A stretch of 32,247 nt of DNA from Balneolaceae bacterium (lineage in GTDB: Bacteria > Bacteroidota > Rhodothermia > Balneolales > Balneolaceae): assembly GCA_007123715.1 (NCBI GenBank), contig SKKO01000130.1, positions 1-32,247 of the forward strand, in the 5' to 3' direction. Positions within the stretch are counted from its first letter, which is position 1. Each line of letters opens with the position of its first letter. The notes under the pieces are model-generated. The model searched no databases. It was not told the origin of the DNA and saw only the letters and a program-made list of their open reading frames with translations. The position numbers were made by a program, and so were the translations under genes. Below, one piece after another: positions 1 through 9,800 of the stretch.

Positions 1-1
1 A

Positions 2-1744
2 TCCGCGTCGCCGGTTTTGCCTGCTATAAAGCCTGATCATCATAATGGTTACGATATCTACCCGGCATTTTCGCTCAAAACCGGCAAAATCGAACATGGA
101 TTTGATTCACTGGCAGCATTCATTTCGCAGCAGGATTCAGACAAAATAATTATGGACGGAAATATCGGGACTGACTGGGAATCAGTGATCGGTAATCTGT
201 CAAACGCATTGAAATTAAACAATGCCGAATATCTGTACTTTGATGTGAATTCCGCTTTACTTGCTGAAGATCACATTGATAAAATGATTGAAGGATATCT
301 GGGTGGAGATGACCCTGTATTCGGCAAACTGTACGAAGGCAATCTGGAAGATTTTTTTGACAAAACAAAGCTGGAAATTCTGAAATCGTCAGAAAACCTC
401 AAAACATTCGTCTACGGCACGGGTGCATCTCTTGCCGGAGTGGATTGCCCGGTCTTTTATGTTGACATTCCGAAAAATGAGATACAGTACAGGTCGAGGG
501 CCGGAAGCATTTGCAATATCGGTAAAGCGCATCCTGAAGATCCAAAATCCATGTATAAGCGCTTCTACTTTGTTGACTGGCAGGTTTGCAATCGCCATAA
601 ACAACATCTCCTTCCTGATTTATCTGCTATAGCTGATGGCCAGCGCGACGGGGATCTTAACTGGATGAAAGGAGAAGACCTGAGAGATGGCCTGGAGCAG
701 GCGGCCCAATCGCCCATCAGGGTCAGGCCCTGGTTTGAACCCGGAGTTTGGGGCGGTAAATGGATGCAGGAAAATTTTAACGGACTAAACCCGGATGCGG
801 AAAATTTTGCCTGGTCGTTTGAGCTTATTGCACCCGAAAACGGGGTAATATTTGAAAGTGATGGGAGATTATTGGAAATCGGATTTGAGTGGCTGATGTA
901 TCATTCGGGCCAATCCGTTCTTGGTAAAGATGCCGGCAGATATGGAACATACTTTCCGTTACGGTTCGACTATCTGGATACGATGGGGGGCGGTAACCTG
1001 TCTCTTCAGTGCCATCCGCAGACTGAGTACATACAAAATCATTTCGGAGAAATGATTACCCAGGACGAAACCTACTACATTCTGGATGCAGAGCCGGATG
1101 CCAGGGTTTATCTCGGATTCCGGGAAGGAATCGATCCGGCTGAATTTGAATCAGAATTGAATCGTTCGCATGAAAAGGGTGTATTTTTTGATGCCGATCA
1201 TTATGTTCAGTCATTCCCGGCCTCCAGACACGATCTGTTTCTCATTCCGGCCGGTACCATACACTGTTCAGGGAAAAATAATCTGGTACTGGAAATCAGC
1301 AACACACCCTATATTTACACCTTCAAGATGTACGACTGGCAGAGGCTGGATCTGGACGGGAAACCACGTCCGATCAACATAGACCGTGCAATGGAGAATC
1401 TCGATTTTAGACGCAGCGGCCGGATGGTTTCAGATGAACTGATCAGTAAACCGAAAGTGATTTCAGACAGTAACGACGTACGCATGCTTGACCTTCCGAC
1501 GCATCAAAGTCATCAGTACGGGGTACACAGGCTTGAAATTGTGAGCTCTGTAAAGGTGAATACGGAAGGGAAGTTCCAGGTAATTAATTTGGTTGAAGGT
1601 AAGGCTGTAAAAATTTTAGCCGGCAACAGGCAACTACAGCTGAATTTTGCGGAGACCATGATTATTCCGGCTGCAACAGGGGAATATATGATTGTAAATG
1701 AAGATGACAGCCCGGCCTTTATTATCAAAGCCTTTATGAAATGA
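2..1744 (+). CDS. Long-form class I mannose-6-phosphate isomerase-like protein (5' partial)
   Basis: The reading frame is open from base 2, and the first possible start inside the window is a TTG at base 17, so the true start is probably just upstream. Numbering below counts from that TTG. The C-terminal two thirds is a cupin-type phosphomannose isomerase, a zinc enzyme interconverting mannose-6-phosphate and fructose-6-phosphate in the cytoplasm. Likely zinc ligands are Gln331 and His333 in SLQCHP, Glu351 in QDETYY, and His416 in AGTIHCSG. The first ~190 residues form a separate domain, with GGDDPVFG and VYGTGASL motifs, that is found in ~575-590-residue homologues and is absent from the ~390-residue E. 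coli type. I see no intact P-loop in it. The stop overlaps the next start by 4 nt (ATGA), which implies translational coupling to the sugar porter. The family call is firm. The exact substrate is inferred. Confidence 0.85.
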   Translation, partial: SASPVLPAIKPDHHNGYDIYPAFSLKTGKIEHGFDSLAAFISQQDSDKIIMDGNIGTDWESVIGNLSNALKLNNAEYLYFDVNSALLAEDHIDKMIEGYLGGDDPVFGKLYEGNLEDFFDKTKLEILKSSENLKTFVYGTGASLAGVDCPVFYVDIPKNEIQYRSRAGSICNIGKAHPEDPKSMYKRFYFVDWQVCNRHKQHLLPDLSAIADGQRDGDLNWMKGEDLRDGLEQAAQSPIRVRPWFEPGVWGGKWMQENFNGLNPDAENFAWSFELIAPENGVIFESDGRLLEIGFEWLMYHSGQSVLGKDAGRYGTYFPLRFDYLDTMGGGNLSLQCHPQTEYIQNHFGEMITQDETYYILDAEPDARVYLGFREGIDPAEFESELNRSHEKGVFFDADHYVQSFPASRHDLFLIPAGTIHCSGKNNLVLEISNTPYIYTFKMYDWQRLDLDGKPRPINIDRAMENLDFRRSGRMVSDELISKPKVISDSNDVRMLDLPTHQSHQYGVHRLEIVSSVKVNTEGKFQVINLVEGKAVKILAGNRQLQLNFAETMIIPAATGEYMIVNEDDSPAFIIKAFMK

Positions 1745-3150
1745 ATAAGATCATGAAAAACGGCCATCCGCTATATCTTACTATTATTACCCTGATTGCA
1801 GCCGCAGGTGGTTTTCTGTTTGGTTTTGATATGGCCGTGATCTCCGGAGCTATTACCTTTGTACAGGCACAGTTTGATCTGACAGCCGTACAGGAAGGCT
1901 GGTTCGTTTCTTCTGCATTGATTGGCTGTATTTTGGGGGTGATTGTCTCCGGTGAAATGAGTGATCGTATTGGGAGAAAGCCCGCCTTGATCGCATCTGC
2001 GGCCCTGTTTTTACTTTCTGCGATCGGAACGGCAGCAGCGCCGGGATTTGCACTCCTGGTATCCGCAAGGCTGCTGGGCGGCATGGCTGTCGGGATTGCC
2101 TCTAATGTAGTACCGCTATACATATCGGAAATTGCTCCGGCACATATCCGGGGAAGGCTGGTGACCTGCTATCAGCTTGCTGTAACTGTAGGAATTCTTG
2201 TTGCATATATCTCCAACGCATGGCTGCTGAACCTATCGGAATCAGCTTCAGGCTTTTTGACAGAAGGTTTGTTTGGATTCATTCTTATCGATGAGACCTG
2301 GAGGGCTATGTTTGGAATAGAAGCTCTTCCTGCGATCATATTTTTAACCGGCCTGCTTATTATTCCCGAAAGCCCGCGATGGCTGATGCAAAAAAACAGG
2401 CACAATGAAGCAGAATCTGTACTCACCAAATTTGTTGGCAGCATCGATGCTCAAAAGAGTTTATCGGAAATCAGGGAGACCCTTATGGAAGTACAGGGCT
2501 CGTACAGAGAACTGTTCAAGCCGGGTCTTCGGGTAGCTCTTATGATTGGAATTTTACTACCGGTTTTTTCACAGTTTAGTGGAATCAATGCCATTATTTA
2601 TTATGGTCCTCGGATATTAAATGAGGCGGGGGTTGAGCTGAGTAGTGCCATGCACAGCCAGGTGTTACTCGGTTTTGCAAACATGATCTTTACTTTTATC
2701 GCGGTCTGGAAAGTTGACAGCCTGGGTAGGAGGCCGCTCTATCTTGTTGGAACGGCCGGCGCCATGATTTGTCTCGTTATTACAGGCTATTTTTTCTATA
2801 CCGGTGCCACAGGAAGTGTGTTTCTACTGGTAAGTGTAATAGCCTTCCTGGGTTTTTTCGCGTTTTCAATCGGCCCGCTTAAGTTTGTGATTGCATCCGA
2901 AATATTCCCGAACAGAATCCGGGGACGTGCTCTTGCACTCAGCATCATGGCCATGTGGATTGCTGATACAATTGTTGGCCAGATAACCCCGATTTTACTA
3001 GCTTCCGGCGGGGCTGCTTTTACTTTCTGGTTTTTTGCGTTTTTTTGCGGGATTGCCTTTCTGTTTATCTACAAAGCGGTGCCGGAAACAAAAGGAAAAT
3101 CACTTGAAGAAATTCAGAAAATGTGGATCGAAGTGAAATCGAAATCTTAA
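1741..3150 (+). CDS. MFS sugar porter (sugar:H+ symporter family)
   Basis: This 469-residue inner-membrane transporter has about 12 predicted membrane helices. It carries the full signature set of the MFS sugar porter family (XylE/GalP/GLUT-like): GGFLFGFDMAVISGA at 23-37, DRIGRK at 75-80, PESPRW at 209-214, QFSGINA at 278-284, DSLGRR at 326-331 and PETKG at 448-452. The ATG at 1741 overlaps the upstream stop; a second ATG at 1753 would remove four residues and is a possible alternative. Set between an isomerase and secreted alpha-mannosidases, it most likely imports free mannose released in the periplasm. That substrate is inference from context, since family members carry glucose, xylose, galactose and other monosaccharides. 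Confidence 0.92.
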   Translation: MNKIMKNGHPLYLTIITLIAAAGGFLFGFDMAVISGAITFVQAQFDLTAVQEGWFVSSALIGCILGVIVSGEMSDRIGRKPALIASAALFLLSAIGTAAAPGFALLVSARLLGGMAVGIASNVVPLYISEIAPAHIRGRLVTCYQLAVTVGILVAYISNAWLLNLSESASGFLTEGLFGFILIDETWRAMFGIEALPAIIFLTGLLIIPESPRWLMQKNRHNEAESVLTKFVGSIDAQKSLSEIRETLMEVQGSYRELFKPGLRVALMIGILLPVFSQFSGINAIIYYGPRILNEAGVELSSAMHSQVLLGFANMIFTFIAVWKVDSLGRRPLYLVGTAGAMICLVITGYFFYTGATGSVFLLVSVIAFLGFFAFSIGPLKFVIASEIFPNRIRGRALALSIMAMWIADTIVGQITPILLASGGAAFTFWFFAFFCGIAFLFIYKAVPETKGKSLEEIQKMWIEVKSKS

Positions 3151-3170
3151 AATGATATGATTCAGGCCTC

Positions 3171-5534
3171 ATGAAAAAAACGTTCTGTTTGGCAATGATA
3201 CTCTTTCTCGCAGCCGGTGCAGGCGATCCGGTTATGGCACAATCGGGCGGATATAATCAATATGTTGATCCAAATATCGGGTCGGCACATTCGCGATGGT
3301 TTTTTTACACGCCGGCTGCTCAGCCTTTCGGAATGGCCAAGCCGGCTCCTTCAACCAACGGCCAGTATGGGAATCGCTGGGGCTGGGAGGCAGTTGGCTA
3401 TGATCCCCGGCACGAATCGATCGAAGGCTTTGTGAATTTTCATGAATTCCAGATTGGCGGCATCTCGCTCATGGCTGCAACGGGGGAACTTAAAACAACA
3501 GCCGGACTTCTTGAGGAACCGGATAACGGTTACCGGTCACGGTTTTCGAAAGAGACTGAAATAGCCGGGCCGGGTTACTATAGCGTTCATCTTGATGATT
3601 ATGATATTACCGCAGAACTCACATCGACACCGCGGGTAGCCTTTCATCGTTATACCTTCCCGGCATCCGGCCAGTCACACATTATTATCGATGTGGGTAA
3701 CAGGCAGGGAGAAAGTGGGGAAGTGGCTGATGCCTTCGTGCATAAAGTATCAGACAATGAAGTAGAAGGATTTGTGATTACCCTGCCATCGTATGTGAGG
3801 CATTATCAGCCGGGTGGGACCGTGGGAATGTATTTCGTAGCCAGATGGGATAAGAAAGCCAGCAGCTATGGCACTTTTGTTGGAGAAAACCGGAGGCCCG
3901 GAGCATCATCCGTACAGGGCAGGGGCTCCGGAATGTATGTAACATTTGAAACAGAGGAAAATGAATCGGTAACCGTAAAAGTGGGGCTATCCTATACCAG
4001 TATCGAAAATGCCCGATTGAATCTCGAAATCGAAGCTGCAGGCCTTGATTTTGATACAGCACGCCATCAGGCCGAAGAAAAATGGGAAGAAATGCTCGGC
4101 CGTGTTGCCGTGGAAGGGGGCTCCATTGAAAACAGGATCAAGTTTTATACCGGACTCTATCATGCCATTCTTGGCCGGGGGCTGGCAAATGATGTAAACG
4201 GGGCCTACCGGATGAACAACAGTCTGATTGGTGAAATACCTTCCGATGAAGACGGAAAATTGTTATACAATCATTACAATACGGATGCGGTTTGGGGAGC
4301 TTTCTGGAACCTGGGTACTCTGTGGGCTATGGCCTATCCTGATTATCTGAGCGAATTTATCAACACACAGCTTGATGTTTTCAAAGAGAGTGGCTGGCTC
4401 TCGGATGGAATCGCCACATCAAAATACGTTTCCGGGGTAGGTACCAATTTCACCGGGCAGTTTATCGCATCAGCCTGGAACAGGGGTATAAAAGGGATCG
4501 ATCCCGAAACAGCTTGGGAAGCAGTTTATAAAAACGAAATGGGCTGGATGAACCGTCCGTTGGGTGCCGGTAAGGCCGATACAAAAGCATTTATCGAAAA
4601 AGGATATGTGCCCTTTGAATTTGATGATGAACACTATTCAAGCAGTTCGGCAAGGGCATCCCGGTTTTCTGCTTCTCATACCCTTGAATACAGTTTCAGC
4701 GCTTATGCTGCCGCTCAAATGGCAAGACAGCTTGGAAAATCAGATCATTATGCACGGTTTATGGAACTCTCCGAAGGATGGAAACTGCTCTATGATGAGG
4801 AAACGGGGTTTATAAGGCCGCGTGATCTGGACGGAAATTTTCTGGAAAATTTTGACCCTTCCGAACCATGGCGCGGGTTCCAGGAAGGAAATGCCTATCA
4901 GTACACCTTTTATGTACCTCATGATCCTGAGGGTTTGGTTTCTTTGATTGGAGAAGAGGTGTTTAGTGAACGACTGAACAGCCTGTTTGAACGAGCCGAG
5001 GAGGATGGCTTTTCAGGCGGTGAAACCATAGACGCATTTGCCGGGGTAGGAGGGGTTTATAATCATGGAAACCAGCCCAGCTTGCATATCTCATGGCTCT
5101 TTAATTATGCCGGTAAACCATGGCTGACCCAAAACTGGGTACGCAGGATTAGTAACGGGTTTTATGGCACAGATCCCGTTCATGGTTACGGGTACGGACA
5201 GGATGAAGACCAGGGGCAGCTCGGGGCATGGTTCGTACTGGCCGGTTTGGGATTGTTTGATGTAGCCGGCGGCAGCAGTTATGAACCAACACTGCAGGTA
5301 GCATTGCCTATGTTCGATCGCATAACTATCCAGCTTCATCCGGAACACTATCCCGGAAAGGAATTTGTGATTTCTGTTGAAGGTGACCCAACCGAACATT
5401 ACTTCATCGAATCGGCAAGCCTGAACGGACAAGCACTGGAGTCATTTTATTTTCCGTGGCAAACATTTATCAACGGTGGGCACCTTCATTTTATGAGTTC
5501 TGACGAGCCGGTGAATGTTGGAGTCACACATTAA
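3171..5534 (+). CDS. Secreted GH92 alpha-mannosidase
   Basis: This 787-residue protein has a type I signal peptide (MKKTFCLAMILFLAAGA..., likely cut after Ala23). The mature part starts with the GH92 N-terminal beta-domain (YVDPNIG at 31-37, later DNGYRSRF and YDITAELT) and continues into the (alpha/alpha)6 catalytic domain. GH92 enzymes are calcium-dependent inverting exo-alpha-mannosidases. The probable general acid is Glu572 in QEGNAYQ. The catalytic base region is Asp678-Glu679-Asp680 in QDEDQGQ. Length is normal for the family. Where many GH92 proteins read GNEP, this one reads GNQP (Gln635), so its linkage preference may not be alpha-1,2. It starts 20 bp after the porter stop and is probably co-transcribed with it. 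GH92 membership is secure. The linkage is unknown. Confidence 0.93.
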   Translation: MKKTFCLAMILFLAAGAGDPVMAQSGGYNQYVDPNIGSAHSRWFFYTPAAQPFGMAKPAPSTNGQYGNRWGWEAVGYDPRHESIEGFVNFHEFQIGGISLMAATGELKTTAGLLEEPDNGYRSRFSKETEIAGPGYYSVHLDDYDITAELTSTPRVAFHRYTFPASGQSHIIIDVGNRQGESGEVADAFVHKVSDNEVEGFVITLPSYVRHYQPGGTVGMYFVARWDKKASSYGTFVGENRRPGASSVQGRGSGMYVTFETEENESVTVKVGLSYTSIENARLNLEIEAAGLDFDTARHQAEEKWEEMLGRVAVEGGSIENRIKFYTGLYHAILGRGLANDVNGAYRMNNSLIGEIPSDEDGKLLYNHYNTDAVWGAFWNLGTLWAMAYPDYLSEFINTQLDVFKESGWLSDGIATSKYVSGVGTNFTGQFIASAWNRGIKGIDPETAWEAVYKNEMGWMNRPLGAGKADTKAFIEKGYVPFEFDDEHYSSSSARASRFSASHTLEYSFSAYAAAQMARQLGKSDHYARFMELSEGWKLLYDEETGFIRPRDLDGNFLENFDPSEPWRGFQEGNAYQYTFYVPHDPEGLVSLIGEEVFSERLNSLFERAEEDGFSGGETIDAFAGVGGVYNHGNQPSLHISWLFNYAGKPWLTQNWVRRISNGFYGTDPVHGYGYGQDEDQGQLGAWFVLAGLGLFDVAGGSSYEPTLQVALPMFDRITIQLHPEHYPGKEFVISVEGDPTEHYFIESASLNGQALESFYFPWQTFINGGHLHFMSSDEPVNVGVTH

Positions 5535-5561
5535 TTTTCTTTGAATAAAAATCAATACACC

Positions 5562-6845
5562 ATGAAACGATTAAACTATTTCATATTCCCGCTTATCATA
5601 TTACTTTCATGTTCTGCTGATCAGAATAACAGTGGACTGTTTGAACAGATTCAGAACGACCCAAATATTCCTGTTGTAAAACAGAAAGCTCTCGAAATCA
5701 TATCAACCGGATTTAATGCCGGCGACAGCTATTCAGAAGTATGGATTCGTGATTATAACACCTTTATTGAGCCTGCAATGGAAGTTCATGACCATGAGGT
5801 GATTAAAGAGAACCTTCGCATCTTCTTCAGGTTCCAGGCAGAGGATGGGGGAATTGTGGATGGTTTCAGACCATTTGTTGAAGGGGCGGGAGGTTATGAT
5901 TATATCTACACCGATCTCGAACCCGATTTGATGGCCCATAAAAATACGGTGGAAACCGATCACGAGTCTTCCCTTATTCAAACGGTTTATAAATATATTA
6001 AAAGGTCGGGCGATACCACGTTTCTGGATGAGGTAATTGACGGTATCACAATCGCTGACAGATTGTTGCTGGCCGTTGATTTCCTGATGGAACACCGAAT
6101 GAGCCAGGAATACGGTCTTATATGGGGCGCCACAACCGCCGACTGGGGTGATGTGCAGCCCGAACATGAATGGGGTGTATATTTAACCGAAGATACCCAC
6201 TATGCTGTAGAAGTTTATGATAATGCCATGTTCGTGATAGCCTTGCAGAATCTTGCCGAACTCTTGCCAGATTATGGGGACTTCCTGGGTGATATTCATG
6301 ATTTGATTTCTGCCAATATCATGGCCCATCTGTGGGATGAGGAAAATCGGCAGTTTGTGCCACACCGCTATCTTGACGGATCTCCTTTTCCTGACGATTT
6401 TAATGAGGATGAAATTTATCAGCATGGGGGTACGGCAGTTGCCATCGAAGCCGGATTACTAACCCGTGATCAGGTCTATGAAGCGTTGCAGCGCATGCGC
6501 GCGAATGTAGTGGCTGCAAATGCCGCTACCATCGGCTTAACCCTCTACCCTCCATATCCTGAAGGATTTTTCCTCAATCCGGGGATGTACCCTTACGGTT
6601 ATCAGAATGGCGGCGACTGGACATGGTTTGGCGGGCGCATGATACAACAACTGATCCGATACGGCTTTGTAGAAGAAGCGTATGAAGAAGCACGGCCCAT
6701 GTTCGATAGGGTAATTGAAAATGATGGGTTTTACGAATGGTACACCCCAGCGAATGAACCCATGGGGTCAGGCACATTCAGAGGATCGGCCGGGGTACTT
6801 TTTACCGCCATCGAAATGTTCGAAGAATGGGCTGAAAACCAGTAA
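5562..6845 (+). CDS. Lipoprotein, (alpha/alpha)6 six-hairpin glycosidase-like
   Basis: The 427-residue product begins MKRLNYFIFPLIILLSC, a lipoprotein signal with lipobox LLSC and lipidated Cys17. A TTG 21 nt upstream is in frame, but the ATG gives the better signal peptide. The body is helical, with paired motifs typical of six-hairpin glycosidases: EVWIRDYNTF at 59-68 (compare the W-x-R-D motif of debranching-enzyme and GH63/GH100-like families), ETDHESSL at 131-138, and a striking GATTADWGDVQ at 189-199. I cannot assign it to a numbered GH family. Candidate acids are Asp64, Asp133, Glu135, Asp194 and Asp197. It lies between two GH92 genes (27 bp after one, 23 bp before the other), so a role in trimming the same alpha-mannoside, or a cap on it, is likely by context. 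It could instead be an inactive binding protein. Confidence 0.72.
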   Translation: MKRLNYFIFPLIILLSCSADQNNSGLFEQIQNDPNIPVVKQKALEIISTGFNAGDSYSEVWIRDYNTFIEPAMEVHDHEVIKENLRIFFRFQAEDGGIVDGFRPFVEGAGGYDYIYTDLEPDLMAHKNTVETDHESSLIQTVYKYIKRSGDTTFLDEVIDGITIADRLLLAVDFLMEHRMSQEYGLIWGATTADWGDVQPEHEWGVYLTEDTHYAVEVYDNAMFVIALQNLAELLPDYGDFLGDIHDLISANIMAHLWDEENRQFVPHRYLDGSPFPDDFNEDEIYQHGGTAVAIEAGLLTRDQVYEALQRMRANVVAANAATIGLTLYPPYPEGFFLNPGMYPYGYQNGGDWTWFGGRMIQQLIRYGFVEEAYEEARPMFDRVIENDGFYEWYTPANEPMGSGTFRGSAGVLFTAIEMFEEWAENQ

Positions 6846-6868
6846 TAAAAAAATAAAATTAACGCGCC

Positions 6869-9800
6869 ATGAGAATCCTCAAAAATACAGTACTACTATA
6901 TATTTTGATGACCATTCCTGCTTTTCTTTATGCTTTAAATAGTGATAGAAATATATCTGAGGAGCTTGTAGAAAATGAAATTAAAATGATTTGGAGTATC
7001 GGGGAGAAAGATGGGTCAGCTAATGAATTTGCTCTTGCCCCGGATGGATTTGAAGATTTCAAGTATCAGGATTTTGGATTCGAGGATAAATTTTTTGTAG
7101 TTGGTTTTCACGATGTAAAGGAAGAAATCCCCTATGTTTTGCCGGGTCCGGTTGATACCTGGGGAGGCACATGGTCAACTTCAGGTTGGCGCAGTAACCA
7201 GATAACGATTCTGTTTTCTGTAGATGAGCTGCCAGATAACGGCGAATATACACTGTACATTGAGCTTGCGGATTTTGCGAAAGAATTTTTGCCTCTGATG
7301 AAAGTTTACATAAACAACCAGGAGCAGCGAATTGAACTTGAGGCGGAGGGATATGACCGGAAGTCTCAACGTTCGCCTTCGAAAACGGAACCCTTTGTAA
7401 GTGAAAATGCATTGCAAGGAGATGCTTCCGATGCCACTCCAATTACTGTTTCCATACCGGTTGAAGAGAATATTATCCAAAAAAACGGGAACAGGGTGAC
7501 GATAACGGTTTTGGAAGGGTCATGGATTATGTTTGATCAGATACGCCTTGAAGGACCGGAATTAACAATCCGGCAGTCAGAGCGGCTTTTTATAAGAGAA
7601 TCGCATCCGGCAGATTATCAGCTCGAAACAGAACAAGGCAATGTCCAGCCATTATTAATAAATGTTGAACACCTTACAGGAGAACCGGTTTTACGTGTAG
7701 AGCTGGATAGAGAACCCATTTTTGAAGAAACCGTGGAGATGGGGCAGTACGATTTTGAAGCTCCCATGCCGGCAGTATCTGAACCGGTTACGAGTGAATA
7801 CAGGATTGTAGTTGATAACAAAGTTATTGAATCGGGTACGGTTGAACGTTCACCGCAAAAAATCCAAAACCTTCCTGGTTATGTTGATACACGTATGGGT
7901 GCCGCTCATGCAAGGTGGATGTATACCCCGGGGCCATGGATGCCATTCAGTATGGTAAAATTGAGTCCCATTAACCAAAATTCAGGATGGCAGGCCGGAT
8001 ATGATTCGATTTTTGAAAGTATCGGGACTTTCAGCCATATTCACGAATGGACGATGGCAGGCCTTGGGATATTTCCAACAAACGGCCCCCTGCAAACTCA
8101 AATTGGTGATGAGTTAAATCCGGATTCCGGCTATCGCTCACGGATCGATAAAAAAAGCGAGGAAGCCCCCATCGGGTATTACAAAGCTCACCTGACTGAT
8201 TATGACATCACAGCAGAACTGACAGCAACGACAAGAAGCGGCCTGCTGAGATTTACCTTTCCCGAAGAACGCGACAGTGCGCGTGTGCTGATTGATCTCC
8301 ATATTCCTGCTGAGTACGATTATGTACTGAAGGAAGTTGATGTAAGAAAAGTTTCAGACCACAGGCTGGAGGGTTATTCCGATCAGTATTCGGGAGGTGT
8401 CTGGAGCCAGGATGCAGATCAGGATTATACCGTTCATTTTGTGATAGAGTTCGATCAGCCGATACTTTCAATGGGAGGTTGGGTTGAGGATGAGTTGTTT
8501 GAGGGTGAACATCTTTATGCAAAAGATATCAAAGACGCCGGCCTGATTGTCTATTTTGATCAAAAAGAGAATGCTGTTGTGCAGATTCGCACGGGAATCA
8601 GTCTGGTGAGCATTGAAAACGCTTCTGAGAATCTAAAAACCGAGATGAGCGAGCCATTTGGCTGGGATTTTGATGCAGTGAGGCAAAACCAGGTGGACAC
8701 GTGGAGCGAGCTAATGGGCAGAGTACTCATCAGCACAAACAACCGGCTGGAAAAAAAGAGGTTTTATAACACGGTTTATCGATCCATCAGCAGCCGTAAT
8801 ACCTGGAGTGATGTGAATGGCGAGTGGCGCGGAACAGATGGAACTGTTCACCGGCTGATGAATCCGGATCATGTTGCACTGGGATGTGATGCTTTTTGGA
8901 ATACATTCTGGAACCTGAACCAGATGTGGAACCTGATAACACCGGAATGGAGCAGCCGGTGGGTGAATTCCCAGTTGGCCATGTACGATGCCTACGGATG
9001 GCTTGCCAAGGGGCCGGCCGGAATGAATTTTGTTCCGGTGATGGTTGCTGAGCATGAAATTCCTCTGATTGTAGGAGCCTATCAGATGGGAATCCGGGAT
9101 TTTGATGCCGAAAAAGCCCTGGAAGCAGCCGTAAAAATGCAGACGACTCCTGCTCAAAAAGTTCATAATGGATTTGCAGGGAACAGAGACCTTGAAGCCT
9201 ATCTTCAGTATCAATATGTTCCATACGATCTCGGCCGGTTTTCTAACAGTTTGGAGTATTCATTTGATGACTGGACCGTTGGCCAGTTTGGAAAAGCGCT
9301 CGGAGACAGGGATGTCTATGAGATGTTTAATGATAGGGGTTACTGGTGGAAAAATGCCATTTCAGATACAGGGTTTGCCCACATGAGAGACAGCGATGGA
9401 AATTGGCTCGAAGATTTCGACCCTTTTGAATCCGGAGCAAACCGTCACTATGTTGAAGGAAATGCCTGGCAGCTCACCCATTTTGTTCCGCAGGATGTAC
9501 CCGCTCTCATTGAGTATGTCGGAAAAAGCAGGTTTATCGAAAACCTGGAATGGGGCTTTGAAACCAGTTATTCACAACGGTTCAATGCCTTGAACGACCA
9601 ATACTGGGAAATTGCTGTGGACCAGGGAAATCAGCAGTCGATGCAGTTTGCATTTCTTTTTAACTGGGCGGGTAAACCGTGGCTGACACAAAAATGGAGT
9701 CGTGCTGTTATGGACAAATTTTACGGTTTTGGAGTTGAAAATGCCTACCTGGGTGATGAAGACCAGGGGCAGCTGAGTGCATGGTTTGTGATGGCGGCCA

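Noticed and set aside
5733-6167. 144-residue minus-strand frame opposite the lipoprotein glycosidase
   Set aside because: It lies antisense over the WIRD and TDHESS motifs, so the plus-strand gene explains the sequence.
8711-9224. Two overlapping minus-strand frames of 145-167 residues inside the second GH92 gene
   Set aside because: Both are antisense to conserved GH92 sequence and show no domain features.
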